From Hyphobacterium sp. SN044 (GTDB taxonomy: Bacteria; Pseudomonadota; Alphaproteobacteria; Caulobacterales; Maricaulaceae): DNA of 64,000 nucleotides. The DNA lies in NCBI RefSeq assembly GCF_021864465.1, contig NZ_JAKKUV010000002.1, forward strand, positions 62,001-126,000. The letters are read 5' to 3'. Shown here piece after piece: positions 1-8,695 of the stretch; position 1 is the first letter of the stretch, and each line of letters opens with the position of its first letter. The notes below the pieces were generated by a model. That model made no database searches. It saw only the letters and a list, made by a program, of their open reading frames with translations, and was not told the origin of the DNA. The translations under genes and the position numbers were made by a program.

Positions 1-1241
1 ACCCGGCCCTGGAAGCGGCGGCCTTCTAGCGCGGCATTGCGCCGGGCGGAGAGGCCGTCGGCGGCGCGGTAGACCCAGGGCGCATCGCCGTCGATCAGGA
101 CGAGGTCGGCGGGGGCGCCTTCCTCCATCCGGCCTTGCGGCAGGCCGATCAGGTCGGCGGGGCCTGAGGTGACGACGCGCAGCGCGTCGATCAGGTCCAG
201 CTGGCTGTCATGGACAAGCGAGAGGAGGGCGGCGAGCAGGGTTTCGACCCCGGTCGAGCCCGCAGCAGCCTCCGGCCAGGGCTCGGATTTGGCTTCGACC
301 GAAAGCGGTCGGTGGTCTGATACGACCGCATCGACCAGGCCTTCGGTGATGGCGCGGACCAGCGCTTCGCGGTCGGCTTCGAAACGCAGCGGCGGGACGA
401 GGCGCATGCTGGCGTCAAACCCGCCGGCATCGACCTCGTTGAGCAGGAGGCTGTTCACCGAAGCGGTCGCACCGATCTCCAGCCCCTTGCGCTTGGCGCG
501 GGTGAGCGCGTCGAGACCCGCTTCGGTCGAGATCCGGTCGATCAGGACACGCCCGCCGGTCAGCTCGCCGAGGGCGGCGAGGCGTTCGATCGCCATGCGT
601 TCTGCCACGGCCGGTTCGGCGGGAATGCCGTTGCGCGCCGCCCATTCGCCTTCCGTCGCGGCGGCGCCCGCGGACAGGCAGGCATCGGCCGGTCGTACGG
701 CCACCCAGGCTTCGAAATGGCTGGCATAGGACAAGAGGCTGCGCAGGACGCGCGTATCGGCGATCGGCGCGTCGCCATTCGAGACGAAAAGCGCGCCGGC
801 GTCGTGCATCAGGCCGATCTCGGACATGGTCTCGCCCGCGAGGCTGCGCGTCGCGCCGCCCGCCACCGGCATGCGCACGCGCATGGGGCGGGTCTCGTGG
901 CTGAGCGCACGGACGGTTTCCGGCGTGTCGAAGGGCGTTGCGGCATGCGGGCCGAGCACAAGCGTGCCGATTCCGCCTGCCGCCGCAGCGGCCGACAGGC
1001 TGGCAATGGTCTCTCCGCCGGGCGTGAAAGGCGGCTCGATCCCGGCGCGCAGATCGATCAGCGCCGGGGCGAGGATCGCGCCGTGGGCGTCGATCACCTC
1101 GACATCCTCAAGATTGATGCCGCGCACGCCGGGGCCGAATTCGACGATGTGGTGGTCCTCGACGAGGACGCCGCCGGCTTCGTCCATCCCGCTGGCCGGG
1201 TCGACGAGGCGCGCATTGACGATGGCAAATCGCTGGCTCAT
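1..1241 (-). CDS. pyrC: Dihydroorotase-like protein, noncatalytic (pseudo-DHOase), 3' end cut by window edge
   Basis: About 413 residues are visible, so only the extreme C-terminus is missing. The start ATG at 1241 overlaps the pyrB stop (ATGA), so the two genes are translationally coupled. The fold is amidohydrolase/DHOase: the strand that normally carries the HxH zinc ligands reads ALIDLRAGIEPP, with Arg65 and Gly67 in place of both histidines. The later metal histidines also look lost (AVRPAD where active enzymes have QHCED; LIDRIST where active enzymes have HVST), while SDHRP keeps the Asp region. Such PyrC' proteins are known to sit beside pyrB and act as structural partners of aspartate transcarbamoylase. 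I infer that role here; a catalytic DHOase should be encoded elsewhere in the genome. Confidence 0.88.
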   Translation of the reverse strand, partial: MSQRFAIVNARLVDPASGMDEAGGVLVEDHHIVEFGPGVRGINLEDVEVIDAHGAILAPALIDLRAGIEPPFTPGGETIASLSAAAAAGGIGTLVLGPHAATPFDTPETVRALSHETRPMRVRMPVAGGATRSLAGETMSEIGLMHDAGALFVSNGDAPIADTRVLRSLLSYASHFEAWVAVRPADACLSAGAAATEGEWAARNGIPAEPAVAERMAIERLAALGELTGGRVLIDRISTEAGLDALTRAKRKGLEIGATASVNSLLLNEVDAGGFDASMRLVPPLRFEADREALVRAITEGLVDAVVSDHRPLSVEAKSEPWPEAAAGSTGVETLLAALLSLVHDSQLDLIDALRVVTSGPADLIGLPQGRMEEGAPADLVLIDGDAPWVYRAADGLSARRNAALEGRRFQGR

Positions 1242-2206
1242 CGGCGGCGCTCCGTGTTGCGGCGCGTCTGTTCGCCGAGCATTTCCAGAACCGCCATGCG
1301 GACGGCCACACCGGCCTCGACCTGATCCAGGATCAGGCTGACTTCCTCGTCATCGGCCAGTGCGCCGTCGATCTCGACCCCGCGATTCATCGGGCCGGGA
1401 TGCAGGACGAGCGCGCCGGGCTGGGCGGCCTCCATGCGGCGATGGGTCAGGCCGTAGAAGCGGAAATATTCGCGCTCCGACGGGATATAGCCGCCGGACA
1501 TGCGTTCCTTCTGCAGGCGCAGCGTCATCACCGCGTCGCAGCCCTCGATCGCGTCGTCGAGATCGTGGAAGACGTCCACGCCCCACCGGTCGGCGTCGGC
1601 CGGCAGCAGGGTCGGGGGCGCGCACAGGCGGATCTGCGCGCCCAGCAGGCTGAGAAGCAGGACGTTCGAGCGCGCCACCCGCGAATGCAGGATGTCACCG
1701 ACGATCAGGATGCGCCGCCCGCCGACATCGCCGAGGCGTTCGGTGAGCGCGAAGGCGTCCAGCAGGGCCTGCGTCGGGTGTTCGCGGGTGCCGTCTCCGG
1801 CATTGATCACCGACAGGCCGGTTTCCCGGGCGATGAAGTCCGGCGCGCCGGAGGCCTTGTGACGGACGACCAGCAGGTCCGGGTTCATCGCGGCGAGGGT
1901 GCGCGCGGTGTCGGCCAGCGTCTCGCCCTTGGCGGTCGAGGAGGCCGAGACCGAGAAATTCACGACATCGGCGCCGAGCCGCTTGCCCGCGAGTTCGAAG
2001 CTCGCCTGGGTGCGGGTCGAGTTCTCGAAGAAGAGGTTGATCTGGGTCAGACCCTTCAGGGGGTCATGCTTCTTGTCCGGCGTGCGGTTCACGCCGTGCC
2101 AGTGGCTGGCGCGCTCCAGCAGCATCTGCACGTCGAGCGGATTGAGGTCCGCGATCGACAGAAGCGATCTGTGGGGGAAGTCGTAGTGAAAGTCCGCGCG
2201 GCCCAT
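1238..2206 (-). CDS. pyrB: Aspartate carbamoyltransferase catalytic subunit
   Basis: Second step of pyrimidine synthesis: carbamoyl phosphate plus aspartate gives carbamoyl aspartate. The 322-residue length is typical. Visible signatures are FFENSTRTQASFE with the carbamoyl-phosphate loop S63-T-R-T66, HPTQALLDAF, and HPGPMNRGVEI near the C-terminus. The frame is open 46 codons further upstream to 2344, but the ATG at 2206 has a good ribosome-binding site (GAGAGGG) and starts the conserved family N-terminus (MGRADFHYDFPHRSLLSI), so I chose it. The stop overlaps the start of the pseudo-dihydroorotase by 4 nt. The divergent neighbour is an acetyltransferase. Confidence 0.96.
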   Translation of the reverse strand: MGRADFHYDFPHRSLLSIADLNPLDVQMLLERASHWHGVNRTPDKKHDPLKGLTQINLFFENSTRTQASFELAGKRLGADVVNFSVSASSTAKGETLADTARTLAAMNPDLLVVRHKASGAPDFIARETGLSVINAGDGTREHPTQALLDAFALTERLGDVGGRRILIVGDILHSRVARSNVLLLSLLGAQIRLCAPPTLLPADADRWGVDVFHDLDDAIEGCDAVMTLRLQKERMSGGYIPSEREYFRFYGLTHRRMEAAQPGALVLHPGPMNRGVEIDGALADDEEVSLILDQVEAGVAVRMAVLEMLGEQTRRNTERRR

Positions 2207-2291
2207 GGACGCCCTCTCGCGATTTTTGGCGGTATACGGTTTGACCGGGACTCGGGCAAGATGGCCAGACGTCAGGCCTGTGGAGAGCGCC

Positions 2292-2804
2292 ATGATCCGG
2301 ATACGCGCGATGCGGGAGGAGGATGCCGATTCCGTCCTCGCCATTTACGGCGAAGGCATCGCCACCGGGCACGCCACATTCGAGACCGAAACTCCCAGTT
2401 GGGAAAAATTTGACGCCTCGCGTCTCGAAAAGCCGCGTCTCGTTTCGCTGGATGCGCGTGACCGGGTGACGGGTTGGGCGGTGATGAGCGGCGTGTCATC
2501 CCGCTGCGTCTATGCCGGGGTGGGGGAGAGCGCCGTCTACGTCGCCGAAGCCGCGCGCGGGCAGGGTGTTGGGCATGCGTTGCTGACCGCATTCCTGCTC
2601 GCGGCGGAGCAGGCTGGCTTCTGGTCGGTGCAGGCGGGCATCTTCCCGGAGAATACTGGTTCGATCCGCCTCCATGAATCCTGTGGTTTCCGGCCGGTCG
2701 GGACCTTTATCCGCCAGGGCAAGATGAATCATGGTCCGATGACCGGCGAATGGCGCGACGTGTTCTACATGCAGTGGCGCAGCCGGCGCGTGGGAGTGGA
2801 TTGA
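2292..2804 (+). CDS. GNAT acetyltransferase, phosphinothricin/methionine-sulfoximine type
   Basis: A 170-residue single-domain N-acetyltransferase of the Pat/MddA-like group. It begins MIRIRAMREEDADSVLAIY, with the usual ATFETETPSW segment (compare the family's 'FE..pp'). The acetyl-CoA loop is VAEAARGQGVGHALL, and NTGSIRLHESCGFRPVG is the C-terminal beta-bulge motif. Family members acetylate phosphinothricin, methionine sulfoximine or similar amino acids; the actual substrate cannot be read from sequence. The start ATG at 2292 follows a GGAGAG site, and upstream in-frame starts lack one. Its TGA overlaps the ATG of the next gene (TGATG), so the two form an operon. Confidence 0.85.
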   Translation: MIRIRAMREEDADSVLAIYGEGIATGHATFETETPSWEKFDASRLEKPRLVSLDARDRVTGWAVMSGVSSRCVYAGVGESAVYVAEAARGQGVGHALLTAFLLAAEQAGFWSVQAGIFPENTGSIRLHESCGFRPVGTFIRQGKMNHGPMTGEWRDVFYMQWRSRRVGVD

Positions 2805-3733
2805 TGATCGCGGAACTTCTGGCCCTCACGCTGCAGGCGTCCTGCCAAATCGAACTCGTCGTGCTCGGCGTCGGGCAGGATGGCGGAGCACCGCAGCTGG
2901 GGCGCAATGACGACCCGGCGTGGGAGGATCCATCGCTGGCGATGCGGACGGTCTCGCTGGGCGTGGTGCATCACGAGACGGGTGAGCGCTTCCTGTTCGA
3001 GGCGACGCCGGACCTGCGCGAACAGCTGCACGACCTCGACACGGTGGCGGGCACGACCGGGCCGCACGCGCCGGACGGTATCTTCCTGACCCACGCCCAT
3101 ATCGGCCACTACACGGGGCTGATGTTCCTCGGCCATGAGTCGATGGGGGCTCAGGGCGCGCCGGTCTATGCGCTGGAGCGGATGGCGGACTTCCTGCGTT
3201 CGAATGGCCCGTGGAGTCAGCTGGTCGCGTACGGGAATATCGATCTCGTCACCATCCCGGAGGAGGACGCCTTCGGCATCGCGCCGCGCCTGATGGTCCA
3301 GGCCTTCACCGTGCCGCACCGGCAGGAATTCTCCGAAGTCGCCGGCTACCGCATCATGGGGCCGCAGCGCAGCGTGCTGTTCATCCCGGATATCGACAGC
3401 TGGGAGGAATGGGACCCGGAGGGCGGGCAGATCGAGCAGATGATCGCCAGCGTCGACCGGGCCTATTTCGATGCCACCTTCTTCGATGACGGCGAAATCC
3501 CGGGCCGCGACATGAGCGGCTTCCCGCATCCCTTCATCCGCCATTCCATGGCGCGCTTCGCGGACCTGCCGGACGAAGAGCGGGCGAAAATCCGCTTCAT
3601 CCATTTCAACCACACCAATCCGGTGCGGTTTCCCGGCAGTCCGGAACGCGCGATTGTCGAGGCGGCGGGCTATGGCGTGGCGGAACGCGGGGAACGGTTT
3701 TGTCTGTCGGGAGCGACTTTGCGACAGCCATGA
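2804..3733 (+). CDS. Metallo-beta-lactamase-fold hydrolase, PqqB-like
   Basis: A 309-residue protein. After a hydrophobic N-terminus ending in Cys (MIAELLALTLQASC, possibly a weak signal or lipobox) comes VVLGVGQDGGAPQ, typical of the PqqB/coenzyme-PQQ B-like branch of the MBL superfamily. The metal motif is degenerate: TATHAHIGHYTG-type (here LTHAHIGHYTGL) rather than HxHxDH. IPDIDSW carries a later Asp ligand and FIHFNHTNP the last histidine. Family members are exported hydrolases of unknown substrate. No other pqq genes are nearby, so I do not call it PqqB. Translation is coupled to the acetyltransferase upstream. It ends immediately before the scarred Rhs island. Confidence 0.8.
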   Translation: MIAELLALTLQASCQIELVVLGVGQDGGAPQLGRNDDPAWEDPSLAMRTVSLGVVHHETGERFLFEATPDLREQLHDLDTVAGTTGPHAPDGIFLTHAHIGHYTGLMFLGHESMGAQGAPVYALERMADFLRSNGPWSQLVAYGNIDLVTIPEEDAFGIAPRLMVQAFTVPHRQEFSEVAGYRIMGPQRSVLFIPDIDSWEEWDPEGGQIEQMIASVDRAYFDATFFDDGEIPGRDMSGFPHPFIRHSMARFADLPDEERAKIRFIHFNHTNPVRFPGSPERAIVEAAGYGVAERGERFCLSGATLRQP

Positions 3734-3753
3734 ATGGCAAGAATGCTGACTGA

Positions 3754-4710
3754 ACGCCCTATTCCGGCAATCCCTGTGCCACCAGCGGGTATGAGTATTA
3801 CCATGCCGACCGGCTGGGGAATGTCATCGCCATGGTCAATGCCTCGGGCACGATCACAGCTCAATATGTCTACGAGCCCTATGGCGTGGAGGAGCCGTGG
3901 AACACCTCATCCAACCCCTATCGCTATACGGGCCGCCGACTGGAACCCGAATGGGGGATCTTCCACTACCGGGCGCGCTATTACGACCCCGCGCTCGGAC
4001 GCTTCCTCGAAACCGACCCGGTCCTCTATGCCGACCAGATGAACCTCTATGCTTATGTCGGGAGCAATCCTCTGAACATGACCGATCCGACAGGGCAGCA
4101 ATCTGTCGGATGTGAAGTCTGTTCTGCAAGTCTCGCTCGAGATGGGCTCAATGAGGAGCAAATCGAAGTCGTTCAAGGAATGTATTCCACGCTGTCGATA
4201 GAGGGGACGCATGCAGCTCTTGACGTTGTAGGTATGACCGAGCCGTTTGGGGCAGTTGCGGATGTAGCTAACGCCGCCCTCTATCTTGCCGAGGGGGATT
4301 TCGAGAACGCTTCTATTTCAGGTGCGGCGCTAATACCTGCTGTCGGGTCGGCGGCCACCGCAGGTCGATTAGCTTTAAACGGAGCCGATGCGGCTAGGAC
4401 TACGCTTCGGGTTGGAGATCATGCCGGTGAGTCAATACCGGCTCGAGGGTCTGGGCGGAATTTCTCATCGCAGGAACGGGCTGAAATTGACCGAATTGGC
4501 CGAGATAGCGGATGTCATACGTGCGGCGCTACAGACCCAGGCACAACATCAGGGCACCACATTCTCGATCATCAACCGGTCTCTTCTTTGAACGACTCAG
4601 GATCCGCTCAGCGTTTGTATCCACACAGCTTAAACTGTAGTCGGCGACAAGGCGGAGAAGCAACCGCTGAGTTGGCGCGTCGGCGCCGCGAACCTGAAGG
4701 CGGGGAGTAA
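3754..4710 (+). pseudogene. Rhs-repeat protein, 5'-truncated, with nuclease-like toxin tip
   Basis: The frame is open from just after a stop at 3751. It enters Rhs core sequence without a start (YEYYHADRLGNVIA), then has the Rhs hallmarks YRYTGRRLEPEWGIFHYRAR and YDPALGRFLETDP, ending at NLYAYVGSNPLNMTDPTG. The first in-frame ATG is at 3832. After the conserved DPTG boundary comes a pretoxin segment (GMTEPFGAVADVANAALYL, AALIPAVGSAATAG). The tip follows, with CHTCG, GHHILDHQP, QRLYPHSLNCSRRQGGE, resembling zinc-binding HNH-type polymorphic toxins. The thousands of residues normally upstream are absent and the preceding gene ends only 20 nt away, so this is an orphan tip or decay product. The tip is clearly AT-richer than its surroundings, a sign of transfer. 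Confidence 0.85.
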
Positions 4711-4715
4711 TCAAA

Positions 4716-5099
4716 GTGAAAAAAATGAAGATCGAACAACCTATAGCAAATTCTATCGTATTTTTGTATAATCCAGATAACGAACGATTACAGATTCCGG
4801 AATGGAAAGGTGACGGGCCATATGAAGCCAACTCAACGTGCGTCTCCGTCGGAACTCTTTCTGAAATTGACGGCTCTACGATGGTTGAACTGTTGTATCC
4901 GTGCTCGAACGATCCGTCGCCGGGAATGATCTTAATATTTGAAGGTGCGATCGAGACGCCGGATTGCCAAGTTTCTGTGAATACGAGCGAAAAGCTTGAT
5001 GAGATGCTGGTGCAAGTCGCAACTGAACTTTCTGACGTGAGGGTGTGGGTTGATCGGCCTAAAGAGCCAAGGAGGGTTATTTTCGGTCTGAGCGACTGA
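4716..5099 (+). CDS. Probable immunity protein for the adjacent Rhs toxin tip
   Basis: A 127-residue protein of no family I recognise. It follows the Rhs tip by 5 nt, the usual place of the cognate immunity gene. GTG at 4716 has a clear GGGGAG site upstream; an alternative ATG lies at 4725. No signal peptide or membrane segment is seen, so it is cytosolic. It contains VFLYNPDNERLQIPEW and a C-terminal VRVWVDRPKEPRRVIFG. The lower GC and codon use match the toxin tip rather than the chromosome, so toxin and immunity genes arrived together. The immunity role is inferred from position, size and composition only. Confidence 0.6.
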   Translation: MKKMKIEQPIANSIVFLYNPDNERLQIPEWKGDGPYEANSTCVSVGTLSEIDGSTMVELLYPCSNDPSPGMILIFEGAIETPDCQVSVNTSEKLDEMLVQVATELSDVRVWVDRPKEPRRVIFGLSD

Positions 5100-5452
5100 G
5101 TGTTCGCTATCGCAGAGATGCTGGCGTTCGAATTTGCAGTAACACAGGAATTGACATTTTCAGAGGAAACTCGATGTTAGCCGCAAGCTGGCCAATTTGG
5201 CCGAGCGAGCGCGATCCCGTTTCGGTATTTCAAGGCATAGCTCGAGGTCATTCGTCTCGCGGTGATAACGTATTTCCGGTTTCCACCGTTCCGTGAAACG
5301 TTGGCGACTAGCTCCACGAGCGCGGGTTCCAAGTGAGTTACGACGCTCAAGTACTGATTAGAGTTCTTCTAAGCGGCTTCGCCTACACTCTGCAATTGAA
5401 TCCGCCTCGCCCCCACGGTTAAGCTGCTCGCTAGGCGGATGGGTCGGATTTC
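5100..5452. other. Gene-free stretch, low GC
   Basis: About 350 bp between the probable immunity gene and the truncated secretin. I find no convincing reading frame, tRNA, hairpin terminator or insertion-sequence end. Composition stays below the chromosomal average up to roughly 5350, so it is probably decayed remnant of the same acquired DNA as the Rhs tip. Confidence 0.5.
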
Positions 5453-6526
5453 ATGACGTTTGCAGACTACCGGAAGAGGCGCCGGGCGTGGGCCGTGGGG
5501 ATCGCCGCGGTCGGGACTCTGACGGCCTGTTCCACCGCGCCTGACACGCACGTCCGCCTGATGCGCTCGACCTCGTCGGGCATCGGCGCGGAGATCATCG
5601 AACCTCAAACCGCTTACGCCTATGACGACCCTTCGTCCCGTGCCGATGCGCGTAGCGACGGCGAGCCGGCACAACTGACCCCGCGCGGGGACCGCTTCAT
5701 TGGAAGACTTGGTGAGGGGCATCCTGCAGGTCCACATTCCCACATCGCGGTCGAAGGCCGGGACGGGGTCACGCTCAGCTTCGTCGATGCCTCGATCGAG
5801 GAGGTGGCCTCCGCTGTTTTGGGCGACCTGCTTCAAGCCGATTTCACCATCGATCCATCGGTTTCGGGCCGGATCACTCTGCGCTCGGCCCGGCCGGTAC
5901 CGCTGGCCGATCTGCCCGCCGCTTTCGACCGCTCGCTCAGCCTCGCCGGGGCGCGTCTAATCGACGGGGCGGACGGCGTCTACCGCATTCTGCCGGAGGC
6001 CCGGACGAGCGAATTCGCCCGTGCGCCGACCCGCTCGAATGCGCCCCGCTCGCCGGGCTATGGCCATGTCATCCTGCCCTTGCGGCATGTGCCGGCGTCC
6101 GAAATGGCCCGCCTTCTGCGTCCCTTCGCGCCGGCCAATGGTGTGACGCTGATCGATCCAGCGCGTCAGATGTTGATCTTGTCTGGTGATCCCGATGAGA
6201 TCGACGTGATGCTGGCGACCGCGTCTCTGTTCGATATCGACTGGCTGTCGGAAATGTCCTTCGCGGTGTTCGAACTGCGCCATGCGGCGCCCGACGCGCT
6301 GATCGGCGAGCTCAATTCCGTCATCGGCGGACTGGATGGCCCGGTCGGCAGTCAGCTGCAATTCGTACCGCTGCCTCGCCTCAATTCGATCGTTGCCATT
6401 GCTCGCAACCCGGCCCGGCTCGATCAGGCAGAGGAGTGGATCGACCGCTTGGATGTTCGCGTCGATCACGGGCGCCGGGCGCGGGTGGTGCGTCTTGTCA
6501 ATGCCGACGCGGAGCGCCTGGCCTGA
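5453..6526 (+). pseudogene. Secretin N-terminal fragment (GspD-like), pore domain missing
   Basis: 357 residues. The N-terminus has a lipoprotein-type signal (GIAAVGTLTAC). GVTLSFVDASIEEVASAVLGD and FTIDPSVSGRITLRS are typical of the secretin N0 domain. HVILPLRHVPASEMARLLRP and LNSIVAIARNPARLDQAEEWI are typical of the N1/N2 domains of type II secretion GspD. The frame ends at a TGA (6524) in the middle of an N-domain (VVRLVNADAERLA). GspD proteins are usually 650-750 residues, and the N3 and beta-barrel secretin domains are absent. No continuation is visible in another frame downstream, so this looks like a deletion remnant rather than a simple frameshift. No other gsp genes lie in the window. 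Confidence 0.8.
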
Positions 6527-6629
6527 TCCGGCCTGACGGAGTGAATAGCGGTCATTCAGAGCGTCCCTCTCGCGCCGACACGCCGAACGCCCTAGCTCTG
6601 GTACATAACCAGAACCGGGGAGTTCCAGA

Positions 6630-7136
6630 ATGTCCCATTCCACATCCAGCGTCGCGCTCGCGCAGATCGGGCAATATTACCGCGCCATGGGCGGCGTGCT
6701 CGCCAAGGGCGCGCAGCATGCCAAGGACCGCGGCGTCGACGAGCAGACGTATCTGAACTGGCGGCTCGCGCCCGACATGTTCACGCTGACCCGTCAGGTG
6801 CAGCTGGCATCCGATTTCGGCGTGCGCGGCATGTCGCGCCTGGCCGGTGTCGACTCGGTCAGCCTGCCCGATACCGAAACCACCTTCATGGAGTTGCAGG
6901 CGCGGCTGGCGAAGGCGTGGGAGGTCGTGTCCGGCCTTGATGCCGAGGCCATGGCCGCCGATCCGGACGGCGAGGTCACCTTCCCGGCGGGGCGCGACCA
7001 GACGATGACGCTGCCGCGCGGCGTCTATGCCTGCAACATGATCGTCCCGAATGTCGGATTCCACGCGGCAATGACCTACGCCATCCTGCGCCATCTGGGC
7101 GTGCCGCTGGGCAAGCGCGACTTCATGGGCGGGTAG
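6630..7136 (+). CDS. DUF1993 family protein
   Basis: A 168-residue cytosolic protein of the DUF1993 family (PF09351), related to DinB-like four-helix bundles. Typical elements are the N-terminal IGQYYRAMGGVLAKGAQHAK, the middle APDMFTLTRQVQLASDFGVRG, and the C-terminal VPNVGFHAAMTYAILRHLGVPLGKRDFMG with its conserved FH..TAY-type helix. The ATG at 6630 has a strong GGGGAG site 9 nt upstream. Function is unknown in the family; metal binding as in DinB relatives has been suggested but the sequence here does not prove it. It stands alone, convergent with the AEC transporter. Confidence 0.85.
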   Translation: MSHSTSSVALAQIGQYYRAMGGVLAKGAQHAKDRGVDEQTYLNWRLAPDMFTLTRQVQLASDFGVRGMSRLAGVDSVSLPDTETTFMELQARLAKAWEVVSGLDAEAMAADPDGEVTFPAGRDQTMTLPRGVYACNMIVPNVGFHAAMTYAILRHLGVPLGKRDFMGG

Positions 7137-7221
7137 TTTTTTTTGGTGGTCGCGATTTCGAACCGAAAAACCGGACGCCACTTTTGCTGAAATCGCTCCG
7201 GACGAAACCGGAGCCGCTGAA

Positions 7222-8148
7222 TTACCCGACCATCTGCGCAATCCACACCGCCGCAGGAAGCGTGAAGAAGCTCAATAGCGTCGTGGCGGTGACGTCGCCG
7301 GCGGTGAGCTGGCGGTTGCCACCGAGCTGCTGGGCGAGGACATAGGCCGAGGCTGCGCCGGGCGATGCGCCGACCATCACGACGATGGCGAGCGCGTCGC
7401 CCCGGACGCCGAATGTCCAGGCGATGAGGCCGAACACGACCGGGGCGAGGATCAGCTTCAGCGCCACAGTGAGGGCGAGCAGCCAGCGATTGGCCCTGAG
7501 CGCGGTGAAATCGAGCCCGGCCCCGACCGCGAGCAGGATCAGCGGCAGGGCGGCCCGGCCCATCAGCTCGACGACTTCGGAAACGGTGCCGGTCTGGAAC
7601 CAGCCGAGGAGGTTGGCGACACCGCCGGCGAGACAGCCGAGGATGAGCGGATTGGTCACGATCCGCCACATTACGGTCGGTACGTCCGGCTTGCGGCCGT
7701 TGGCGCCCCAGACGGTCAGGACGGTCACGACCTGGATGTTCACGATGGGGATGGTGACCACCATGATCAGCGAGATCAGCACCTCGCCCTCGACGCCGTA
7801 GGCCAAAGCCGCCAGCGCGAGGATGACGAGGCCGTTCCAGCGGCAGGCGCCCTGGAACACGCTGGTGAAGGACGGGCCGTCGGCGCGGATCAGCGGTTTC
7901 AGCGCCAGCACGATCACGCCCATCACCACGAAGCCGAGCGCGGCGGCGGCCACGGCAGGACCGACGCTGATTTCAGAGAAGTCCGCCTTGGAAATCACCG
8001 AGAAGAGCAGGGCGGGCGACAGGCCGACATAGGTCAGGCGGGAAATGCCGGGCCAGGCGCTTTCCTGAACCAGGTTGGTGCGCCGCAGGACCCAGCCGAG
8101 GCCGATGACCGCGAAGATCGGGAGGAGCGCGCCGAGAATAAGGGTCAT
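7222..8148 (-). CDS. AEC family transporter (auxin efflux carrier fold)
   Basis: A 308-residue inner-membrane protein with about ten hydrophobic segments in two halves, starting MTLILGALLPIFAVIGLGW. The second half contains the crossover-like stretch LPLILLAVGAGLDF and MVGASPGAASAYVLAQQLGG, typical of the membrane transport protein family PF03547. Bacterial members export or import small carboxylates such as malate; the substrate here is unknown. Its start overlaps the stop of ruvX by 4 nt (ATGA), so it is the distal gene of a two-gene operon. Confidence 0.88.
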   Translation of the reverse strand: MTLILGALLPIFAVIGLGWVLRRTNLVQESAWPGISRLTYVGLSPALLFSVISKADFSEISVGPAVAAAALGFVVMGVIVLALKPLIRADGPSFTSVFQGACRWNGLVILALAALAYGVEGEVLISLIMVVTIPIVNIQVVTVLTVWGANGRKPDVPTVMWRIVTNPLILGCLAGGVANLLGWFQTGTVSEVVELMGRAALPLILLAVGAGLDFTALRANRWLLALTVALKLILAPVVFGLIAWTFGVRGDALAIVVMVGASPGAASAYVLAQQLGGNRQLTAGDVTATTLLSFFTLPAAVWIAQMVG

Positions 8149-8594
8149 GACTTCGCCGCCCGGTTCCTGAGCGCGCTTTCGAGGATGACGGCGGCGGCAT
8201 GCGCGTCGATCACCTGTTCGCGCTGTTCGCGGCGCATGCCGGCGGCGATCAGGCGGTCTTCCGCCTCCTCGGTCGACAGGCGCTCGTCCTCATAGGCGAT
8301 GGGAATGTCCCGGATGCGCAGAAGGTTGGTGCCGAGCGAGCGCGCCGACTGCGCGCGGGGACCGAGCGAGCCGTCCATGTTGACCGGCAGGCCGATCACC
8401 AGGCCCACGCAGCCGAATTCGTCATAGAGGGTAAAGACGCGCTGGGCGTCGGCGGTGAATTTCGTCCGCGCGATGGTCTCGACCGGGGTGACCACGCCGC
8501 TGCTTGTCGAGACGGCGATACCGATCGTCTTCGATCCGGGATCGAGGGCGAGCAGCGGGCCATCGGGCAGGGCGGTGAGGTCGGCAAACGGCAT
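8145..8594 (-). CDS. ruvX: Putative pre-16S rRNA nuclease / Holliday junction resolvase RuvX (YqgF)
   Basis: A 149-residue RNase-H-fold protein. LLALDPGSKTIGIAVSTSSG carries the first catalytic Asp, VIGLPVNMDGSLGP is the family glycine loop, and YEDERLSTEEAEDRL plus IDAHAAAVILE supply the remaining acidic residues. In E. coli YqgF matures the 5' end of 16S rRNA; the resolvase name is historical. The start ATG at 8594 has a GGGAAAG site. It is divergent from gatC and coupled to the downstream AEC transporter. Confidence 0.93.
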   Translation of the reverse strand: MPFADLTALPDGPLLALDPGSKTIGIAVSTSSGVVTPVETIARTKFTADAQRVFTLYDEFGCVGLVIGLPVNMDGSLGPRAQSARSLGTNLLRIRDIPIAYEDERLSTEEAEDRLIAAGMRREQREQVIDAHAAAVILESALRNRAAKS

Positions 8595-8695
8595 CTTTCC
8601 CGCCTGCGCCCATGCGGCTTTGCCGTCAAGTCATCTTGCGCCGCACAATCGCGGTTGATACTCACCCCGGATCACGAATTTCCGGGATACGCCTC

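Noticed and set aside
2804-3733. PqqB of a PQQ biosynthesis operon
   Set aside because: No pqqA, C, D or E nearby; only the fold and the N-terminal GQDGG-type motif agree.
5100-5452. Insertion-sequence remnant next to the Rhs tip
   Set aside because: No terminal inverted repeat pair, target duplication or transposase fragment was found by eye.
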